Origin: Owenia fusiformis
Taxonomy: Eukaryota > Annelida > Polychaeta > Sabellida > Oweniidae
Reading direction: 5' to 3'
Assembly (NCBI GenBank): GCA_903813345.2
Contig: CAIIXF020000011.1
Location: forward strand, 34,940,166-35,004,165
Length of the DNA: 64,000 bases
Below, piece after piece: positions 58,570 through 64,000 of the stretch; positions within the stretch are counted from its first letter, which is position 1; the number at the start of each line of letters is the position of its first letter. A program made the translations under genes and the position numbers. The notes beneath the pieces were generated by a model. It ran no database searches. It saw nothing but the letters and a program-made list of their open reading frames with translations, and was not told the DNA's origin.

Positions 58570-59290
58570 AAATTTTGCGGTAGATTTCTTTAAAATTGCT
58601 GTATTTTTGCGGTAGATTTTTTCAAAATACGGTAGTTTTTGCGGTATTTTTCAACAAAATTGCGGTAGTTTTTGCGGTAGATTTTAGAAAAAAACGGTAG
58701 TTTTTGCGGTAGATTTTTTAAAAAACGGTAGTTTTTGCGACAGATTTAAAAAATACGGTAGTTTTTGCGGTAGATTTTAAAAAAATACTGTAGTTTCAGA
58801 GGTTTGGGGTAGATTTTTGAAAAAAGTGTAATTTTGCGGTAGAATTTTGAGAAAAGCGGTAGTTTTGCGGAAGATTTAGAATAAATGCGGTAGTTTTACG
58901 GTAGATTTTAAAAAATGCGGTAGTTTTTACGGTAGTTTTTTGAAAAACCGGTAGTTTTGCGAAAGATTCTGAAAAAAATGCGGTAGTTTTACGGTAGATT
59001 TTTAAAAAATGCGGTAGTTTTTACGGAAGCTTTTTGAAAAACTGGTAGTTTTGCGGAAAATTTTGAAAAATGCGGTAGTTTTACGGTAGATTTTGAAAAT
59101 TGCGGTAGTTTTTACGGTAATTTTTTGAAAAACCGGTACTTTTGCGGAAGATTTCGAAAAAATACGGTAGTTTTACGGTAGATTTTGAAAATTGCAGTAG
59201 TTTTTACGGTAATTTTTTGAAAAACGGGTACTTTTGCGGAAGATTTGCCAAAATGCGGTATTTTTCGGTAGATTTTGAAAAATGCGGTAG
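58570..59290 (+). repeat. GCGGTAGTTTT / ACGGTAGATTTT array
   Basis: About 40 occurrences of CGGTAG or close variants, in longer units of roughly 60 bp (for example gcggtagttttacggtagat then a tttttgaaaaa spacer). Confidence 0.85.
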
Positions 59291-59409
59291 TTAAACCTTT
59301 ATACAATGCGGTTTTCTATATTAATACAATGTCTACGTGGTCATATTGTTGTTGTTATTGTGATTACATATTTTACTGCAAGAGTGCTTTTGATAATAAC
59401 AGTTTGTAA

Positions 59410-59905
59410 TGGCCTAGTCACATAGCCCGGCCGATGAGGTTCCGATGAGCCAGCGATGCAATTTTCACCGAACTCGGCCGAACACCGGCCGGACACCGGC
59501 CGGACATCCGTGGCGTTTGTTGCTTAAAACCGCATCGGTGGCAGCTCGGTGAAATTTTAACTTCGGAGTTAAATTTCACCGGGCTCTCACCGAGCTCCCT
59601 CATCGCAGCCCCATCGTAACCACATCAGAACACACGTCGGCCGGTGCACGGCCGAGTATCGGTCGGTGTCCCGTGCATCTGAGACAACCAGAGGACGAGG
59701 TTTTTTTAACGGACACCGGCCGAGCTCCTACCGAGCTCCGGCCGATGTGGGACAGAGCCTTGGAAAGTATAGTACCTGAAGATGTCCGGACGGAGTCCGT
59801 TCACGTCACCGAGCTCTGCTTCCGATGAGGAGAGCTCGGTGGCACCAAAAAAATCCACCGAGCTCTACCGATGCCGGACATCGGCCGGGCTATGTGACTA
59901 GGCCA
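59410..59905. mobile_element. GC-rich Harbinger-like MITE, 496 bp, nested
   Basis: Termini TGGCCTAGTCACATAGCCCG and its inverse, flanked by TAA (59407-59409, 59906-59908), the three-base target typical of PIF/Harbinger. The body is rich in CGGCCGATG and CACCGAGCTC words. Confidence 0.8.
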
Positions 59906-60955
59906 TAAAGCAGAACTACCACCTGAGAATTATACGAAACTATTATTATCAAGAAATAATAGATACACTATTTCCAAGAATAAATAGAGACTAAACACTT
60001 TTTATTCTTCATTTACCATGCCTACAATGGACTGACAGCAACTTTGGATTTTAATGTTTCAGCAACTCTTTTACAATAAATCTAGATTTGATTCAAAATA
60101 CGAACACAATATTCATATCTCCACTTTTATTCACCTTCTAACCATTTTTTTTAGATATCAGGATGTTTGGAAATACCATGAATGAAACATTTACTGAAAT
60201 ACAAAATATGGATTTTACACATTTTTACTCACCATCTTAGATGATCTATCACTTTTACGAATTGAAATGACAGACATAATGTTCATATAACATTGGAATC
60301 ATATGGTATTAAATATTGATTTGTTCACTCGCAAGTCTCTAATGATATCAATGTGTTTGTCTGGCACAAATAGAAAATAAGTACAGGTCAATTGTCTTTC
60401 AAAAATAATCTGTTATGAGCATTTGCTGAAACCTTTCCCCTGCGACATCGTTCAGATTCGGATATCACAATACTTTTATAATAAACCAGAACTCAATGCT
60501 TTATTTTTCAATTATGTATTTGTTTACTGATAATGTGTTCTGATGAAAAATACATTTTATCGTTCTGTAAACAAATTGATTAAACTATGTATAATGTATA
60601 TGTGGCGTTCATTACTGATCATAACAAATCAAACTACGCATATTTCATACGCTAAATATGCATACGCATTTCACTCATTTATTTACATGAAGCGCAACTA
60701 AAATCATATTTTTGTTGCATTCGGAATAAAGATCTGTGTACAAAAGGGTTTGGTTAACTACAAAAATCATGGCAGAAAGAATTCTTTCTAGCAAGTGGTA
60801 GTTGGTGTTTGGACTGATTACACGCAAGCTTACTTAGATAAATGCGCAATAACCTGATAACCACAGACCTGCCGATACCTATTTATATTTGGGTTGGTGA
60901 AGGAATATTACAGGGACAGTACAGGAAGACTTCAATTTTTCAGCATTTCTCAATA
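59906..60955. other. Middle of the TIR element, nothing recognised
   Basis: AT-rich, no frame with transposase features. Confidence 0.45.
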
Positions 60956-61318
60956 ACAATAACGGGAAATTTTACGGTAGTTTGAACAAAAATACTGTTG
61001 ATTTTAGCAGAAATACGGTAGATTTTCGAAAATTTACGGTAGATTTTCAAAAATTTACGGTAGATTTTACGGCCGTTCTCATGGAATAAACAAGTTTTTT
61101 AAAAAGAAAATTTACGGTAGATTACGAAAAAAATACGGTAGATTTTTTTACGGGCGTTTTTACGGGAAAAAAATGGTATTTTTTTACGGCAGTTTTTCAT
61201 TTTTTTACGGAAAAACGAAAAATTTACGGTAGATTCCCGTAAAAATACGGTAGGTTGGCAGGTATGGTTATAATCAGAAAAGTAAAGTAGTTTTAAGAGT
61301 AAATATCCCTTTATGCTC

Positions 61319-63000
61319 ATAAGTCCGCCTACTAAAATCAATTAATACCATCTAAAGGTTTTCATCATCTCATAAATAGAGGGATCTTTGTATAGCTTAG
61401 GGTTTTATTTGCAATATAAGCAGAGTTATTACAGCCTACATGTTGGCCTGGGCTCTCGCTGTCTTCTCATTTCCGTAGCTTGATTGGTCGATTGCAAACA
61501 GACCTTAATCATGTGATTTGTTTTCATTGTGCATCTTTGCCTCTTCTTAGTGGGCTGTTGATTACTTGAACTTACTTTGATTGTATTTCAGGTCACCGTT
61601 AATATGAATTTATTTGTTCTAGTTCAGATAGTTCAGTTCTTCAATAAGGGATGCCATCCAATCGAGGTGTTGCTACACATGGTGTCAGATGGGGTTAAAC
61701 ACTAGGGATGACCGGCCTTGCCTTTAATCCTCTTATATACATATAATGTATATTATTTTCAAAATTAACAGCTTTGCAGAACAGCAGGAAAGCAATTTGA
61801 TAATGATGCCGTATCTCTGTATCCATTTTAATTTTACAACCCTGATTTTTGTAGCAAAATGAATTTCTAACAGTTTATGACCATCATTTGTATAATACTT
61901 TCCATAATGATATACTACTCCTACATATTTTTATATTTGAGGAAAGTGCACTAATTATCATAAAATGAATTTCATCAAATGCAAGATTCCGTAAATTCGT
62001 TACCTTCTAAGTTGTGTACTATTAAAATTATATGGCATGTGCAAATCTGTAAAGAATAGAAATATTGATAATTAACATCACAGTTCACGGATTAATGTTA
62101 AGTTTGCTTGGCCAGATGTCAATCTTGATTTACAATCTTAAACGTGTCAAACTTAAGTTCATATAAAAGAGTTGAGTATTCCCTCAACGTTTTTGCAAGT
62201 ATGAATATTAGTGTTACGTAATTTATTTTAAGTAATCAATTTCAAATTATGTTTTCAAATAAAAACGATGGAGTTTCAAATAGGCAACAGCTGTGATGTA
62301 ATTGATTTTATCGCTTTGAACATCTTGTATCATATCACAAACGTTTTCAATTTCAACAATAGTACTTTTGCTAGTCTATAGACATCGTGGTATTTAGTAC
62401 AAACCTGCATATTTCGAAGAGTATTCATCACTATTCCGGGACGCTGATTAGGATCAAAAATACCTTTTAGATGTAAAGAGTATTCTACAGAGGCAACCTA
62501 CTCGTTACAACCGATGTAAAGTAACCGTGAACCCGAGATTACCATACATACAATATCGGGAAGTATAACAAATCATATAAAGAGCCAAACATCTACAAGC
62601 CAACAAGTTAAAATTAAAGCAAAACCTCAATATCCCCAAATTATGATTCGTCGATATTCCGGACTTCTCCTCACTGTCGAATTTGTACATGGCTGCAACT
62701 GATATAACAGCCCTTGTAAGAATAATTTATATAACCATATGTGTTTATTGTATATTCTACGGTATTGTTCCTTATAACCTGAATCTCGTACATCTGTACA
62801 CGACCGTAATAAATGAAATCAATACAAAGCATTGCATTGTCAAAACAATTGATTGTACGTCCACTTTTAACATTCCAGTAACAATGTATTAATACGATAT
62901 GCCATATGTTCAGGTTTTTACTGAAAACACAATACATTTCAAATTATAATCCTGTAAAATATTAGATTCCACTAAATGTTGCTTGACTTTAAAGATTCTG
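61319..63000. other. Intergenic, nothing recognised
   Basis: AT-rich. Overlapping small frames on both strands near 62500-62940 show no domain. Confidence 0.45.
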
Positions 63001-64000
63001 AACTCAAAGACCTTGTCCCTTGCCTGTTTTCAAAATGTATGAATAAAAATGACCCTGACACCCAATGTCATTTGCTTCCTCTCAAAAGCTACACACAGTA
63101 GTCTGACACACACACTGTCGTTTACTTGTCTTCAATGAGAAGTTTAGGTATAAAAAGCTTTGGCACACATGTCCTTCACTTGCCTTCAAAAGGTCTGAAT
63201 ACAAAGAATTTGTCCCCTGCTTGTTTCCAAAATGGTTGTATGGTCTTTGCTTGCCTCCAAAAGGTTTGAATACAAAGAATTTGTCCCCTGTGTGTTCCTA
63301 AAATGTTTGTATACAAAAGACATTGGCACGCATGTCCTTCGCTTGACTTCAAAAGGAAGGTCTGGACACAAGGACGTTGTCCCCTGCTTGTTTCCAAAAT
63401 GTTTAAATACAAAAGACTTTGACACACATGTCCTTCGCTTGCCTTCAAAAGGTCTGAATACAAAGACTTTGTCCCCTGCTTGTTTCCAAAATGGTTGTAT
63501 GGCCTTTGCTTGCCTCCAAAAGGTTTGAATACAAAGGATTTGTCTCCTGTGTGTTTCTAGACTGTTTGAATACAAAAGATTTTGGCACACATGTCCTTCG
63601 CTTGCCTTCAAAAGGTCTGAATACAAAGACTTTGTCTCCTGTGTGTTTCTAAATGTTGAATACAAAAGACTTTGGCACACATGTCCTTCGCTTGCCTCCA
63701 AAAGGTCTGAATACAAAGACTTTGTCTCCTGTTTTTTCCAAAATGTTTGAATACAAAAGACTTTGACACACATGTCCTTCGCTTGCCTTCAAAAGGTCTG
63801 AATACAAAGGCTTTGCCCCCTGCTCGTTTCCAAAATGGTTGTATGGTCTTTGCTTGCCTCCAAAAGGTTTGAATACAAAGAATTTGTCCCCCGTGTGTTT
63901 CTAAAATGTTTGTATACAAAAGACTGACACGCATGTCCTTCGCCTGCCTTCAAAAGGTCTGAATACAAAGGCTTTGTCCCCTGCTCGTTTCCAAAATGGT
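63000..64000 (+). repeat. Tandem array with alternating 91- and 162-bp units, runs off right edge
   Basis: catgtcctt recurs at about 63168, 63331, 63427, 63590, 63680, 63771 and 63932 (steps near 163, 96, 163, 90, 91, 161). The long unit adds a 72-bp block (caaaatggttgtatggtctt and following). Minus-strand frames of 100-195 codons arise from the repeat. Confidence 0.85.

Larger units (their letters stand above)
58548..61266. mobile_element. TIR element with CGGTAG arrays, 2.7 kb including a nested MITE
   Basis: Perfect 14-bp termini CATACCTGCCAACC and GGTTGGCAGGTATG, flanked by GTTAT (58543-58547 and 61267-61271). The left subterminal region 58570-59290 is a run of gcggtagtttt/acggtagatttt words, and the right region 60960-61255 has the same words. 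No transposase. Confidence 0.82.
58351..61318 (+). repeat. 241-bp tandem duplication, copy 2, split by insertion
   Basis: 58351-58547 matches the first part of copy 1 and 61272-61318 matches its end (taatcag, ctttatgctc). The gap is exactly the TIR element at 58548-61266. Confidence 0.85.

Noticed and set aside
63186-63934. Minus-strand frames of 95-195 codons at the right edge
   Set aside because: They overlap in different frames over a tandem array whose unit is not a multiple of three.

Overview
The window is AT-rich eukaryotic DNA. Its genes have introns with GT-AG junctions, it carries class II and LTR/non-LTR mobile elements, and both host genes belong to animal families. It most likely comes from an invertebrate animal (marine deuterostome or lophotrochozoan is plausible), but the species cannot be fixed from the sequence. 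No rRNA, confident tRNA or CRISPR array was seen.

Host genes: (1) the left 7.8 kb carries the 5' part (five exons, minus strand) of an FLVCR-type major-facilitator transporter; the gene runs off the left edge. (2) 27.2-32.05 kb carries a complete six-coding-exon PEMT gene (phosphatidylethanolamine N-methyltransferase, plus strand, 242 residues). The two genes are divergent and about 19.5 kb apart. Both act in choline/ethanolamine phospholipid metabolism: one family imports choline or ethanolamine, the other methylates PE to PC.

Mobile DNA and repeats dominate the rest. 2.1-6.5 kb: MITEs, a dead LINE end and a 207-bp near-identical duplication, all within FLVCR intron 1. 8.1-10.0 kb: two fold-back elements. 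12.75-13.0 kb: eight palindromes spaced about 32 bp. 13.4 kb: a hAT-like MITE. 14.99-22.60 kb: a 7.6-kb unit bounded by about 147-bp inverted repeats, holding a 3.4-kb inverted 31-bp satellite and an OTU-protease fragment. 23.2-24.2 and 26.35-26.94 kb: fold-back elements. 29.0-30.8 kb: a 54-bp minisatellite inside a PEMT intron. 32.4-34.3 kb: TIR elements. 38.4 kb: a 159-bp near-perfect hairpin. 40.5 kb: a LINE fragment. 41.1-42.1 kb: a 1,035-bp TIR element. 43.4 and 45.0-46.4 kb: 76-bp and 46-bp tandem arrays.

46.74-52.04 kb is a very young LTR retrotransposon. Its 793-bp LTRs show no difference on read-through, it has a CCAG target duplication and an exact tRNA-Pro-type primer-binding site, and one intact 1,000-codon ORF encodes SAP-like, coiled-coil, SCAN-like capsid, zinc knuckle, protease and truncated integrase regions. 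Reverse transcriptase is absent. 52.5-53.6 kb: an expanded GGCCC-rich repeat and a LINE scrap. 58.1-61.3 kb: a three-level nest (tandem duplication, then a TIR element, then a GC-rich Harbinger-like MITE). 63.0-64.0 kb: a tandem array that runs off the right edge.
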